Numbered from the stretch's first letter, positions 28,831 to 37,888 are shown. The stretch: 64,000 nt of DNA from Pycnococcus provasolii (GCA_938743325.2 OW568899.1:1-64000); one strand, 5' to 3'. Program-made: numbers and translations. Notes: a model not told the origin generated them from the sequence alone.

Positions 28831-29070
28831 ATGGGATACACCTTCGCAGCCATCATGCAGATAGGGACGATCGATACAGCGATGATCACATGGCAATCAG
28901 TCCAGGCCCAGCTGCAGCCGCCCCCTGCGAAAAGAGCGAGGGTGGAGCCGCCGAAGAAAAAGCGGTACACCGCTAAGGCTGGAGGTAACCCAGAGAACCC
29001 GCAGAAGTGTAGGGACTTCCAGAACGGCAGCTGCTCCCGCAAGCAGTGTTCGTTCAAGCACGAGAAGTGA
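28831..29070 (+). CDS. Small CCCH zinc-finger protein of the mobile element
   Basis: A 79-residue reading frame inside unit 1 of the mobile-element pair. The C-terminal half has a basic stretch (KRARVEPPKKKR) followed by C-R-D-F-Q-N-G-S-C-S-R-K-Q-C-S-F-K-H, which is a C-x7-C-x4-C-x3-H zinc finger. Such fingers end gag-like nucleic-acid-binding proteins of some algal and dinoflagellate elements. The 100-residue frame on the opposite strand (28755-29057) has no recognisable motif, so the plus frame is preferred. It may be only the end of a longer ancestral protein. Confidence 0.5.
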   Translation: MGYTFAAIMQIGTIDTAMITWQSVQAQLQPPPAKRARVEPPKKKRYTAKAGGNPENPQKCRDFQNGSCSRKQCSFKHEK

Positions 29071-29296
29071 GGGGGGAGGCTCCCGGAAGATGCGCGCTTG
29101 CTAGTGAGACACCAAAACAGGTGCTGCGTGTAATCATCAAAAGATAGACTTCATCGTCACCTCTCAAGTCGTCCACGTCTTACATCGTCAGAGAGAACTG
29201 GTTATCATACCCCTTTCCCTCAACGTCCCATCACATTAACATCACATTCACATCACATTCCGACGGTCCCATCAAGGGTGGGCGAAGCTGGGTGGG

Positions 29297-29428
29297 AGAA
29301 AAACGAACGTCGTCACGCTGATGCTGATCGCCTAGGGCGACGACACAGACGCGACTACGGAGGGGAGCAAGGAATGACCTCCCGCCGCCTGCGCGCCCGC
29401 CTGGTTCGGGGAATACCCTTCGGGACAT
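29297..29428 (+). repeat. Right end R2, first copy
   Basis: Nearly identical to 31224-31355. It begins AGAAAAACGAACGTCGTCAC and ends ACCCTTCGGGACAT. Confidence 0.9.
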
Positions 29429-29601
29429 TCCCCCCAGGCGGGCGCTGCGCGCCCGCGGCCACGCCCCTCGGTGTTTTAACTTTTCGTGTAACTACATAGT
29501 TACACTTCCTTACATTTCATGAACCAGTGCCGGGCCGATCTCTTCAGCGAGGACCGGTAGGTGGTCACGACGGCTCAGGCTGTTCGCCTTCATCGCCATC
29601 G
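29427..29601 (+). repeat. Left end R1, second copy
   Basis: Nearly identical to 28617-28791. The last codons of the recombinase-like gene (DGDEGEQPEPS, minus strand) lie inside this copy. Confidence 0.9.
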
Positions 29602-31115
29602 GACCCCATCCCTTCGGCGAACACATGAAAGCCTCCGTGCACCGGTAGGTTCGAAAGTCCACGAGACGAGACGATAGAAGAACATGCCGTAATCTGTGCG
29701 CAGATTATTCCGGTCACTATCGCAGGAACTGCCGCTCCTGCGTATATGTTCGGCATCGTCGCTGACGTCCTAGCTGCTTTGGCAGCCGCTCGTTCCGTTG
29801 GAAGGACCGAAACGTCGGAGGACGATGATCCGGACCATCGTCCCAACTCGTTCCTCCTCTCTGCAGATTCTCCGCGCATGCGGGCGACAAGAGGAAGGAA
29901 GTGACGAGCAGTGGATGGCGAATACCACTTCGCCTCCGATGGAGTCATCTCGACAGCGAGCTCAAGGCAAGCGCGTAACGATTTCGTGGCTCGAGGACCC
30001 ATGCACGCCTCATCAGTCCACTTCGTCGCTTTCCTAGGATCTCCGTCCGGCGAGTCCGTGTCACGCAACACGAATGAAGGCTCGTGCAAATCTGACAGCA
30101 TTGCATCAATGCTGCTCAGGTATCCTGCACCATCGATGCCATGCGACGGTGCCCAGAACGCCCTCGGGCGGGCTGCTCTGACAATGGGAGTTTTCTCCCG
30201 CGCTGTCACCATCGTTCTTGCGTGGTCTCTGTCGAGGACGAACGTCGCCCTTTGAGCCTGCGCCAAGCGAGACACGGAGTAGTGTAAGAATGCCCATGCG
30301 GCGCAGTGTCCCTGAACGAATTTGTTATTGCCTTCCTTCTTCGAATTAATGTCGAGTGACGTGACAGCTCGAAGGGAGAGGCATACTGAGGGTGATGCCG
30401 CAGACGCATCAGCCTTCTTGCCCTTGAAACGGCCAAGAGCGGGAGCATGTATCGGAAGCATGATTCCCGCGTTAACTGATAACCACTTCAGGCTGTTGAG
30501 GGCGCTGACGGCAGCCGTGCTGCCGCCCGCATCAGTCCGTACGAAGCCATCAACTTCGGCTGGGGCGCCAGCCGCTGAAGACGACATTGATTTCGCCGTC
30601 ATCTTTCTTCGGGCATCCCTGTCAACATGATCAAGGAACGATGCCAACTGAAGACCATCCACAGTTTTCGCATTAGCCGTAAACGATCTGAGTCTCCTCA
30701 GAATGTTTGTAGCAGTACGAATGTAGCCAGCGGACCACGAAACGAAGTGAGCAATGGAAAGATGAGCGGAACGCTTGGGAGCAGAGGCGACACGCTCTGG
30801 CGTGGACGCCAGAACACGCGCAACACATGCGAGATCGAGCTGTAATGCGAGAGCTCCTGCCGCAGACTGACGATCTGCGAAGTCATCGAGCAGCGTAGAA
30901 CGGGCGCGACGCTTACCGGCAGGAAGCGGATCGGGGGAATGCGGCAGCGTTTCCGCCACTGCAGCAGCAATCACAGAGCGCACGGCATCTTTCCACAGCT
31001 GAGCCACAGGCACAGCGAGTTGGCGCGACGGGGGAACGCCCGTGCGTGACGACAGGGAGGCACGACGAGACTGAGTCGACCGTGCCTCCAACTCTGACGC
31101 GTAGAACGACGCCAT
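29565..31115 (-). CDS. Tyrosine-recombinase-like protein of the mobile element
   Basis: A 516-residue uninterrupted reading frame on the minus strand of unit 2. The C-terminal third carries a segment S-T-A-R-H-F-L-P followed by a helix and E-L-G-R-W-S-G-S-S, like the second active-site box and the LG-x-W motif of tyrosine recombinases, and then M-P-N-I-Y, placed where the catalytic tyrosine would be expected. The N-terminal 250 residues are helical and Ala/Arg-rich, as in a DNA-binding core domain. The match is by motif spacing only, so the family (DIRS, Ngaro or Crypton) is not fixed. The frame looks whole. Confidence 0.55.
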   Translation of the reverse strand: MASFYASELEARSTQSRRASLSSRTGVPPSRQLAVPVAQLWKDAVRSVIAAAVAETLPHSPDPLPAGKRRARSTLLDDFADRQSAAGALALQLDLACVARVLASTPERVASAPKRSAHLSIAHFVSWSAGYIRTATNILRRLRSFTANAKTVDGLQLASFLDHVDRDARRKMTAKSMSSSAAGAPAEVDGFVRTDAGGSTAAVSALNSLKWLSVNAGIMLPIHAPALGRFKGKKADASAASPSVCLSLRAVTSLDINSKKEGNNKFVQGHCAAWAFLHYSVSRLAQAQRATFVLDRDHARTMVTAREKTPIVRAARPRAFWAPSHGIDGAGYLSSIDAMLSDLHEPSFVLRDTDSPDGDPRKATKWTDEACMGPRATKSLRACLELAVEMTPSEAKWYSPSTARHFLPLVARMRGESAERRNELGRWSGSSSSDVSVLPTERAAAKAARTSATMPNIYAGAAVPAIVTGIICAQITACSSIVSSRGLSNLPVHGGFHVFAEGMGSDGDEGEQPEPS

Positions 31116-31223
31116 CGAGGCAATAGGCAGAACTGCCTACAACGGGGTGCAAAGCACGACGGATTCCTATACTCCCCAAGAAACACGAGATGGTCGCGAT
31201 ACGCACCACCAAGCAAGCTTGGA

Positions 31224-31355
31224 AGAAAAACGAACGTCGTCACGCTGATGCTGATCGCCTAGGGCGACGACACAGACGCGACTACGGAGGGGAGCAAGGA
31301 ATGACCTCCCGCCGCCTGCGCGCCCGCCTGGTTCGGGGAATACCCTTCGGGACAT
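31224..31355 (+). repeat. Right end R2, second copy
   Basis: Nearly identical to 29297-29428. It is followed at once by an AT-rich palindromic unit (31354-31389). Confidence 0.9.
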
Positions 31356-31389
31356 CAAACCAAATCAATTAGAGCGATTGATTTGATTT
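31354..31389. repeat. AT-rich palindromic unit, left of the piggyBac-like gene
   Basis: CAAATCAAT-TAGAGCG-ATTGATTTG pairs with itself over at least nine bases. The same unit recurs as a direct repeat at 32650-32680, so the two copies bracket the interval 31390-32649. Confidence 0.75.
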
Positions 31390-31564
31390 AGGCTGAACCT
31401 TATCCTTTTCACGCCTAAGTGGACAAAAATGTCCATACGTCCCTCTTTTCTAGGTTTTTCTGTGCCCCGGTCCCCGAGTAGGGAATTAGACCCTGTAGAG
31501 AGTCTCCCTGGAAAGAGCGACTTTCCAGCTTTCTAACGATCCAAAAATCACTCCATTTCGACCA

Positions 31565-32663
31565 GTGAAAGCTTGGCAGATGGCGTCGTCATGTCCGCCA
31601 CCTCCACCTCCACCACCTCCACCACCACCACCACCACCCGCACTGTCACCCACGTTACCACCACCATTTCCACCACCACCATCACATGTAGCCGCGGTCG
31701 ACGCTGATGACTTCTTCGACGCGGCAGACGAGGCAGACGACGCAGACGACTTCTTCGACGCGGTCGACGACTCTGACGATGAGGATGGATGCGGCGTCGT
31801 CGGACCTTGCAATGAAAACAGAGAGGAGCCGCCACCTGCGCCGCCATGTCTAGGTAAACCGGCTGCGAAGAAGCCGTCAAGGCACGACGCTGAGTGGAAG
31901 GAGACGTCCAAGGTGACTGTCAAGCCGACAGACTTCGCGGGCCCACCTCCTGGTCCGACGAAGCGCTCGCGCGTGCGGAAGAACGCAAGTGATCCTGAGG
32001 TGGACCCGATGACATGTTTTCGCGAGTATTTCACCATCGAGATGGAGGACTTAGCATACGATCAATCTATTCGGTATGTAAAGCACCTCCAGGTGATTGA
32101 CAAACCTACCTAGTTACGTGCACGACAAGCTCCCGTGGCCGCCAAAGTGGACCAGTGAGTTCCTTAAAGAAGGGCATCACACGCGCGAATCTTTTAATCG
32201 ATTCCTCTCCGCAGTCATCGGACTCGCCGGCCATGGGCAGGCGGGTGGGGGTGGGGGTCCGCAACAATGGTGGAGCGACGACTGGAACGTAAATAAGCCG
32301 TGGCTGGCGGAGTTAGGATCACGTGATTGGTTTAAGACACGCGGCTCCACCAGCCAGGTGGAGTCGCGGATGCGGACCTGGTACGTCGCTGCGATTGACA
32401 ATATCGTCAACCTGGGCGAGTGGGACGAGGAGCTCGTCAGCTCGACCTTGGCGAAGACGCGCGGTGGCGCGCTGTACCGCCACTGGACCGAACAACACCG
32501 ACGCTACATCCTCGGAGTGCTGGAGCCCACCTGGACCCGTTTTCTCGCCCCAGGTGGGGGGTTCCCCTCCGGCTGGTCCCGGGAGGACATAGAACGGCCC
32601 CAAAAAGTTTTTCGGGACTGGAAATGGGACCCTATAAGGTCCTGCCTTAATCAAATCAATTAG
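31565..32663 (+). CDS. piggyBac-like transposase N-terminal protein (two exons)
   Basis: I join 31565-32073 and 32114-32663 across a 40-nt intron, giving 352 residues. The start is a Pro-rich run followed by repeated D-A-D-D-F-F-D-A acidic units. Residues near 155-215 resemble the conserved N-terminal part of piggyBac-type DDE transposases: F-x-x-Y-F-T-I-E-M-E-D-L-A, Q-S-I-R-Y-V, then E-S-F-N-R-F-L-S-A-V-I-G, and W-W-S-D-D-W. The catalytic Asp-containing core is not present: the frame ends in the right-hand palindromic repeat, so the gene is truncated or domesticated. Similar short piggyBac N-terminal families are common in some algae. The family call is tentative. Confidence 0.5.
32074..32113 (+). 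other. Inferred 40-nt intron in the piggyBac-like gene
   Basis: The donor is CG|GTATGT and the acceptor CTACCTAG|TTACG. A possible branch sequence, GTGATTGAC, lies in between. Removal joins the two overlapping reading frames in phase as I-R-Y-V-H-D-K and deletes the stop codon at 32111-32113. Confidence 0.7.
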
Positions 32664-32680
32664 AGCGATTGATTTTTTTA
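32650..32680. repeat. AT-rich palindromic unit, right of the piggyBac-like gene
   Basis: ATCAAATCAAT-TAGAGCG-ATTGATTT is the same unit as at 31354-31389. A TTAA, the piggyBac target, lies just before it at 32647-32650. An (AAAGC)n run follows at about 32687-32706. Confidence 0.7.
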
Positions 32681-32771
32681 AAATCAAAGCAAAGCAAAGC
32701 AAAGCAACCCTTGAAAAGAACCATGGCTCGATTCCGAACCTTCATAGTACTACAGGTACATACCACTTTTT

Positions 32772-32975
32772 ACTTCATACCAGGCTGACATGCGAAGAAA
32801 CTTGTCGACTCATAATATAAACGAATCTGGAGCAAACGTTACTTCATACCAGGCTGACAAGGGAAGAAACTTGTCTACTTCTTACTCATAAACGAATCTG
32901 GAGCAAACGTTACTTCATACCAGGCTGACAAGGGAAGAAACTTGTCGACTCATAAACGAATCTGGAGCAAACGTT
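32772..32975 (+). repeat. Tandem repeat, three units, upstream of the prolyl-hydroxylase gene
   Basis: Three units of 69, 71 and 64 bp (starts 32772, 32841, 32912). Each runs ACTTCATACCAGGCTGACA, GAAGAAACTTGTC, an (A)CTCATAAACGA-type block and ATCTGGAGCAAACGTT. A related single unit lies after the gene at 34500-34560. Confidence 0.9.
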
Positions 32976-33375
32976 ACAGTAATTCATACGTGGTAAAGTT
33001 TTTTATTTGGTAGTGGTACCACTATGCAGACTGCGACCGAACCGACACCCTTCCAGGCTTCCAAACCACAAAGGTACAGTAAGTACCTTGGAATACAGTA
33101 GTGGCACCTGGTCAACTCCGGGTGTTGAGGATACCCTTAGGCGGAGAAAAAGGTCAGAAATGGGCGATCAGAAAAAATCAGAAAATGGATATACACAATG
33201 CACAACGTGCAAGGGTCCGTCGACATCAGGCCTCCCGCAAACAAACATGCGTGATGGACGTGATGGACTTGCGGCGGTGTGCTTTGTACTGCGCCTCGGG
33301 AAAAAGGGGTCGGCGAGCCATTGCGTTTGTGCAAGTCGCCGTCGGTTTGCTTGTGGGCCTGCAAGGGACGGCGTG

Positions 33376-34413
33376 ATGTGCGCTCTGCTCGTGCTCGTCG
33401 TGTTGACGAGTCAGTTGAGGTCAACGAGTGCGCTGTTGGCGAAGCGTCCTCCCGAGTGCGTTGGCGGGTGCGTGAGCGAAGATACGTCAGATCTGCGCTC
33501 GTTATGCCCGGTGAACGTACTTGCAAACGTCATGACACGCGATGAGGCGGACGCGCTCGTCCAGGAAGCCGAGGCCTACGCCGCAGTGCACGGGTGGACG
33601 AAAACGCGCCACCACAGGTACGAAACGACGGACCTGCCGTGGACAGTTCTCCCCGGTGCTTGGCCGGTCCTGAACCGCACGTTCGACGCCGTGGAGAGCA
33701 ACGTGAGGAAACGCTGCAACCTGACGCAGTTCGACCGCCTGAGTGTCAACGACATCTTCCTCGTGCGCTACGCCGCCGGCTCTGACGACCAACCAGGTCT
33801 TGCACGACACCGCGACAGCTCGTTTGTCTCTTTCAACGTCGGCCTCTCCGACCCCACCGACTACGAGGGAGGCGGCACTCGAGTCTACGCGTATCGTCAC
33901 GCACGGAATGCCAAAGACAACCCGGCGGGCAGTTTCGCAGATGCCATCGGCGATTCCAACGGCGAATCCGGCGCCTGGCCGAAAGGGAGCGACGTCTGGG
34001 GGAGCTTCACGCTGTACCGTGTGCCTAAGGGCCACATGCTCGTGCACGGAGGCAAGAATTTTCATGCCGGCGCGGAGGTCACGGGCGGAACTCGGTACAT
34101 CATCGCCGGCTTCATCGGGCTCAACCGACACTGCTGCCAGCTCAAGTACGCTGGAATGTACGGCGGATGGCAGCTCGCGCGAGGGCACTATGTCACGAGC
34201 TTTGGTCTCGCGGCGGAGAACCAGTTACCCAACCACGACGTCTTGCTGATGGCGGAGTTTCGAGCGCTGAGGCCTGAGCTGTGGCTATGGCGGGCGACGT
34301 ACGTCCCTCTGGCGTATTGCGCGGCGGTGGTGGCGTGCGCGTGGTTGCGAGCTGGCGTCGGCGAAAAGGCTAAGAGGCTCGTGCCGCGCCCAATCCCGCG
34401 GCAAGTGCGCTAG
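33376..34413 (+). CDS. Prolyl 4-hydroxylase-like 2-oxoglutarate/Fe(II) dioxygenase
   Basis: A 345-residue protein from the ATG at 33376, which yields a hydrophobic signal sequence (MCALLVLVVLTSQL). The in-frame ATG at 33007 would add 123 residues of low quality. The double-stranded beta-helix core carries the iron triad and 2OG arginine: H-R-D in ARHRDSSFVSF, the distal H in G-K-N-F-H-A-G, and R in G-T-R-Y-I-I-A-G-F. The F-N-V-G-L-S...E-G-G-G-T strand pair between is typical of P4H. A hydrophobic segment near the C-terminus (PLAYCAAVVACAWL) could be a membrane anchor. It probably hydroxylates peptidyl-proline of cell-wall-like or secreted proteins in the ER. Related repeats flank the gene on both sides. 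Confidence 0.82.
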   Translation: MCALLVLVVLTSQLRSTSALLAKRPPECVGGCVSEDTSDLRSLCPVNVLANVMTRDEADALVQEAEAYAAVHGWTKTRHHRYETTDLPWTVLPGAWPVLNRTFDAVESNVRKRCNLTQFDRLSVNDIFLVRYAAGSDDQPGLARHRDSSFVSFNVGLSDPTDYEGGGTRVYAYRHARNAKDNPAGSFADAIGDSNGESGAWPKGSDVWGSFTLYRVPKGHMLVHGGKNFHAGAEVTGGTRYIIAGFIGLNRHCCQLKYAGMYGGWQLARGHYVTSFGLAAENQLPNHDVLLMAEFRALRPELWLWRATYVPLAYCAAVVACAWLRAGVGEKAKRLVPRPIPRQVR

Positions 34414-34499
34414 TCGACTGTGCGATGCGATCTTTCTGTAATGAATGTTGTTGCATGTACTGTAATAATGAAAGAACTCTTTGACGCAGAAATTAGTCT

Positions 34500-34560
34500 T
34501 ACCAGGCTGACATGGAAAGAAAATTGTCTAAAACGTTTTTACTCATAAACGAATCTGTCG
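34500..34560 (+). repeat. Single repeat unit downstream of the prolyl-hydroxylase gene
   Basis: ACCAGGCTGACATGG, AAAGAAAATTGTC and ACTCATAAACGAATCTG match the units at 32772-32975 in order and orientation, with an inserted block in the middle. Confidence 0.75.
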
Positions 34561-34885
34561 ACTGTCGAAACGGGAGTGAAGAGTTTTATAAAACGGGAAG
34601 ATTTATGATACTGTAAGATTATGTGTCGTAGTACGAGACCTGTACAGGAGAGCCTTGTTTTGTTGACCACCTGAATGACCTGAGCAGTACCTTACCCGGG
34701 TAGTCTAAGGCTCACGCAGTCACGCTAGGGTAGGCTCAAGTCATGACACACCATTACAGTAAGCACACGCACATGCACATGTATGGGAAAACAAATATGG
34801 CGCACTGGGAAAGAATGATGAAAGTGATGAAAGGAAGATTACCGTACCGTAACACAGCTTCAGCTTCAGCTTCTAGAAGGTCCAC

Positions 34886-36271
34886 CTACACGAGATCCTC
34901 CAAAAACAGGTTCCAGTCCTCCTGGCTCATCGTCGAAGGCTCGCGACCCTTCGCGGTCTTGGGCGTCGGACGGCAAGGCTGGTGCGCCCAGCTCGTGCAA
35001 GCACCGCGGCCCGCGAAACCGTAGTACTTATAATAAGAATAACGCATCGTATCAGGGGGGGTTTGCAGACGGTTGCGCGGATAACGCTTCGCGATGCGCG
35101 TCACACGCACGGGAACAGGCCGAATCTCAGGATCCGTGCACGCGTGCTTGTACGTGGGCGTGATGTGCGTGTCCACCAAGTTCAGCTCCTCGAAGCCGAA
35201 CTTCTCGAGCTTCTGGCGATGACGCTCCGCGGCAAGGTTGCGCAAATGCGCGAGGCGCGCGAGCTCCTTCTCCTGCTCTGCCTTGCGCCGCCTAGCGTCC
35301 TCCTCCGCACGCATAGCAGCCTCCTCAGCCTCCTTCTTCCGCCTCTCCGCGTCCGCCTCCGCTTCCTCGAGCTTTCGCTTCTCCTCCTCCATCCGCAGCC
35401 TCTCCGCCTCCAAGCGCTTCGCCTCCTCCTCCATGCGCTGGCGCTCAATCTCGCGCTCCTTGTCGAGGCGCTGCATCTCCTCCTCTAGGCGCTGCCTCTC
35501 CGCTTCTGCAGCAAGTCGCGCCTCCTCCTCCGCCTTGATGCGCTCTAGCCTCAGGCGTTCCTCCTCCGCCTTCTTCGCCTCGTCCTCGACGCGCGCCTTC
35601 TCCGCTTCCTCGATGCACTTGACGCGGTATTCGTGGTCGAGGCTGAACTTGAGCTCCTTGAACGTGAGTCGCCCGTTCCCGTCGACGTCGAGGTAGCACA
35701 CGTTCGCCATGATGTACCTGAGCTCTGCGAGTGTGATATTTGGAACGAGTTCTCGGAACAGTTTCACGAGTTCAACGTAGTCGAGGCATCCGCTGTTGTC
35801 GTTGTCGTGCTTTTTGAATAGCCTTCGCGCCTTCTTTTCGTTTTTCGTGACTAAGTCTGCGAGTTTGTCCATGGCAACCTGCGCCACCTCCTTGTGCTCA
35901 CGCACTCTGAGGCCGTAGATGTAGCACACTTCCACAGCTCTCTTGAGTTCCTCGAATTCGAGCGTATGATTTTTGACGGCGGCGGTTGACGGCCCAACGT
36001 CGAGCATGACGACGAAGTAGTCGATATCCGTTTGCGTCACTCCTGGGCACAGGTGCTGGAAGAAGAGTTTGTACTCCCTGTGTTCGAGTCGTCCGTTTCC
36101 GTTCTTGTCAAACTTCCGGAACAATGTCAGGGATGTCGTTTCCGAGTGTTGCAGAGCATTTCTTAATAAAGCGAATATGTCGAGAGGACGAGCACCTATA
36201 TGTGGAACTGGAACAGGAACTGGAACTGGAACGGAAGGGGATGAATCCACATTCATGGAAGCGTCCGCCAT
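34886..36271 (-). CDS. EF-hand protein with long coiled coil
   Basis: A 461-residue protein from the ATG at 36271 (MADASMNV). An upstream in-frame ATG at 36538 would only add codons from a simple repeat. There are four EF-hand positions: loop 1 near 55-66 (DKNGNGRLEHRE), a degenerate loop near 91-108, loop 3 near 156-167 (DNDNSGCLDYVE) and loop 4 near 195-206 (DVDGNGRLTFKE). Three look able to bind Ca2+. A continuous charged coiled coil of E-E-A-x-R-L type heptads fills about 215-390. A Pro/Tyr-containing tail follows, ending S-Q-E-D-W-N-L-F-L-E-D. The plan, a Ca2+ sensor head on a rod, fits cytoskeletal or flagellar regulators. No named family was recognised. Confidence 0.8.
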   Translation of the reverse strand: MADASMNVDSSPSVPVPVPVPVPHIGARPLDIFALLRNALQHSETTSLTLFRKFDKNGNGRLEHREYKLFFQHLCPGVTQTDIDYFVVMLDVGPSTAAVKNHTLEFEELKRAVEVCYIYGLRVREHKEVAQVAMDKLADLVTKNEKKARRLFKKHDNDNSGCLDYVELVKLFRELVPNITLAELRYIMANVCYLDVDGNGRLTFKELKFSLDHEYRVKCIEEAEKARVEDEAKKAEEERLRLERIKAEEEARLAAEAERQRLEEEMQRLDKEREIERQRMEEEAKRLEAERLRMEEEKRKLEEAEADAERRKKEAEEAAMRAEEDARRRKAEQEKELARLAHLRNLAAERHRQKLEKFGFEELNLVDTHITPTYKHACTDPEIRPVPVRVTRIAKRYPRNRLQTPPDTMRYSYYKYYGFAGRGACTSWAHQPCRPTPKTAKGREPSTMSQEDWNLFLEDLV

Positions 36272-36333
36272 TATGGCCGCACGTAGAATACAATGGAAAG
36301 AAATGGCCGCGAGGGAGGGGGGAACGAACGAGT

Positions 36334-36396
36334 GTATCTGGCAAGTTGCAAGGGGCAAGTGGCAAGGGGCAAGTTGCAAGGGGCAAGGGGCAATGC
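36334..36396 (+). repeat. Short tandem repeat of GGCAAG(T)GGCAA type
   Basis: About five imperfect units of 10-12 bp (AAGTTGCAAGGGGC and variants) just upstream of the EF-hand gene's start. It is responsible for the artificial N-terminal extension of that reading frame. Confidence 0.7.
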
Positions 36397-36832
36397 CAAC
36401 TAATCCTGGAATGCATTGCATGGAAGTTAAGTTTGACCAGAAGTGAAGGTTGGGCTCACCACTTGATTCTTCCATTTCCAAGTTCCATTTCCATTTACCT
36501 TTACATGGGATCATAGTACTTACTTGTGTTTGGTACATCCTGTATTAGGTGCGTTGTTAATTTGCAAGTCTCCTTTTGCCTTTACGGGCCGCCCCCGGGG
36601 GAAGGATTCCGCTCAGAAATAAGATCCCCGGACGCCTGATCATCGGCCGGCCGCGAATATTCGGGCAAAAGCTCTTTCTTCACCCCCCAGGGGGGTGGCA
36701 AGCTCTGTCTGCCAACTGGAAAGTCTCTGGCAATTGGCAAACAAAGTTAGTTGGGGCAACATCTTAGGCATTTTAGTTTGGATGGCCTTGCACGTTATTA
36801 TACCTGTAGTCTAAACTGGAACAGGGACATTT

Positions 36833-37888
36833 GTGGACATGTCCGACATAAACGACGCAGACAAGCTGCGAGACGACGCCATAGACGTCTGGCGTCAATG
36901 GCTCGTTGTCGTGCACAAACCGCGACGAATCGAAATGATCAAGGTTTTGAGAAAAACCTTGGCACGAGCGAACGCGAACCTTGCGGCGGGTGGTGACCAC
37001 TCGCTCGCGCTGAGACGTAACAGAAGCATCGCGGGCTGGGGAAGAAACAACTTCGGCCAAGCGCCTCCCGACGGAATACCTGGCGACTTCGTCGCTATCG
37101 CCGCAGGTCACAATCACGCGGTGGCGCTTCGACGCGACGGAAGCATTGCGTGCTTTGGCTACAACGAATACGGCCAAGCGCCTCCCGACGGAATACCTGG
37201 CGACTTCGTCGCTATCGCCGCAGGTTATGATCACACGGTGGCGCTACGACGCGACGGAAGCATTGCGTGCTTTGGCTACAACCACTACGGTCAAGCGCCT
37301 CCCGACGGCATACCTGGCGACTTCGTCGCTATCGCCGCAGGTGATACACACTCGCTGGCACTACGAGTCGACGGCAGCGTCGCGTGCTGGGGACGGAACG
37401 ACGACGGCCAGGCGCCTCCCGACGGCATACCTGGCGACTTCGTCGCTATCGCCGCAGGTTATAGTAACACGGTGGCGCTTCGACGCGACGGAAGCATTGC
37501 GTGCTGGGGAGTCAATAACTACGGCCAGGCGCCTCCCGACGGAATACCAGGTGACTTCGTTGCGATTGCCGCGGGTGCTTTCCACTTGCTGGCGCTTCGA
37601 CGCGACGGGAGCGTCGCTTGCTTTGGCTACGACGGCTACGGCGAGGCGCCTCCCGACGGCATACCTGGCGACGAAGCGCCTCCCGACGGAATACCTGGCG
37701 ACTTCGTCGCGATCGCCGCGGGTGAATTTCACTCGTTGGCACTTCGACGCGACGGAAGCATCGCGTGCTGGGGCGACAACGAGTACGGCCAGGCGCCGAC
37801 TCCAGAGGACGACGAGGAAGACGAGGTGGACGACTACGCCACTCTCAGCGCCAACTTTCCGTTCATGACCGATGTTCATATAATGTAA
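36833..37888 (+). CDS. RCC1-type seven-repeat beta-propeller protein (2 of 3)
   Basis: A 351-residue sister of the genes at 208 and 43299. The N-terminal 45 residues form an acidic leader and a helix with V-W-R-Q-W and basic residues. Seven units follow with C-(W/F)-G-x-N-x-(Y/D)-G-Q-APPDG-I-P-G-D-F-V-A-I-A-A-G. Near residue 275 the ten-residue piece EAPPDGIPGD is directly repeated, a fresh slippage within the sixth unit. The last 25 residues are acidic. The stop codon is 78 bp from the stop of the convergent GTPase gene. Confidence 0.8.
   Translation: MDMSDINDADKLRDDAIDVWRQWLVVVHKPRRIEMIKVLRKTLARANANLAAGGDHSLALRRNRSIAGWGRNNFGQAPPDGIPGDFVAIAAGHNHAVALRRDGSIACFGYNEYGQAPPDGIPGDFVAIAAGYDHTVALRRDGSIACFGYNHYGQAPPDGIPGDFVAIAAGDTHSLALRVDGSVACWGRNDDGQAPPDGIPGDFVAIAAGYSNTVALRRDGSIACWGVNNYGQAPPDGIPGDFVAIAAGAFHLLALRRDGSVACFGYDGYGEAPPDGIPGDEAPPDGIPGDFVAIAAGEFHSLALRRDGSIACWGDNEYGQAPTPEDDEEDEVDDYATLSANFPFMTDVHIM

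Larger units (their letters stand above)
28617..31355. mobile_element. Pair of elements with shared ends; one codes a tyrosine-recombinase-like protein
   Basis: Two adjacent units have the same left end (R1, 175 bp, at 28617-28791 and 29427-29601) and the same right end (R2, ~132 bp, at 29297-29428 and 31224-31355). Unit 1 (28617-29428) carries a small CCCH-type ORF. Unit 2 (29427-31355) carries the recombinase-like ORF on the minus strand. R1 begins and R2 ends with mirrored CCAGGCGGGCG-like sequences, so the R2/R1 junction at 29390-29450 is itself an inverted repeat. The pattern recalls tyrosine-recombinase elements of the DIRS/Ngaro or Crypton kinds. No reverse transcriptase is present, so the pair is not a complete retroelement. 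The near-identity of the ends suggests a fairly recent origin. Confidence 0.7.

Noticed and set aside
28755-29057. Minus-strand frame of 100 residues in mobile unit 1
   Set aside because: It shares only its last residues with the recombinase-like protein because both end in the R1 repeat. The plus frame holds the CCCH finger.
31390-32649. Complete piggyBac element with TTAA target duplication
   Set aside because: TTAA is seen only on the right side, terminal inverted repeats were not identified, and the catalytic core is absent.
32772-32975. Tandem units considered as a CRISPR array
   Set aside because: The repeats are adjoining 64-71-bp units without unique spacers, in a eukaryotic genome.
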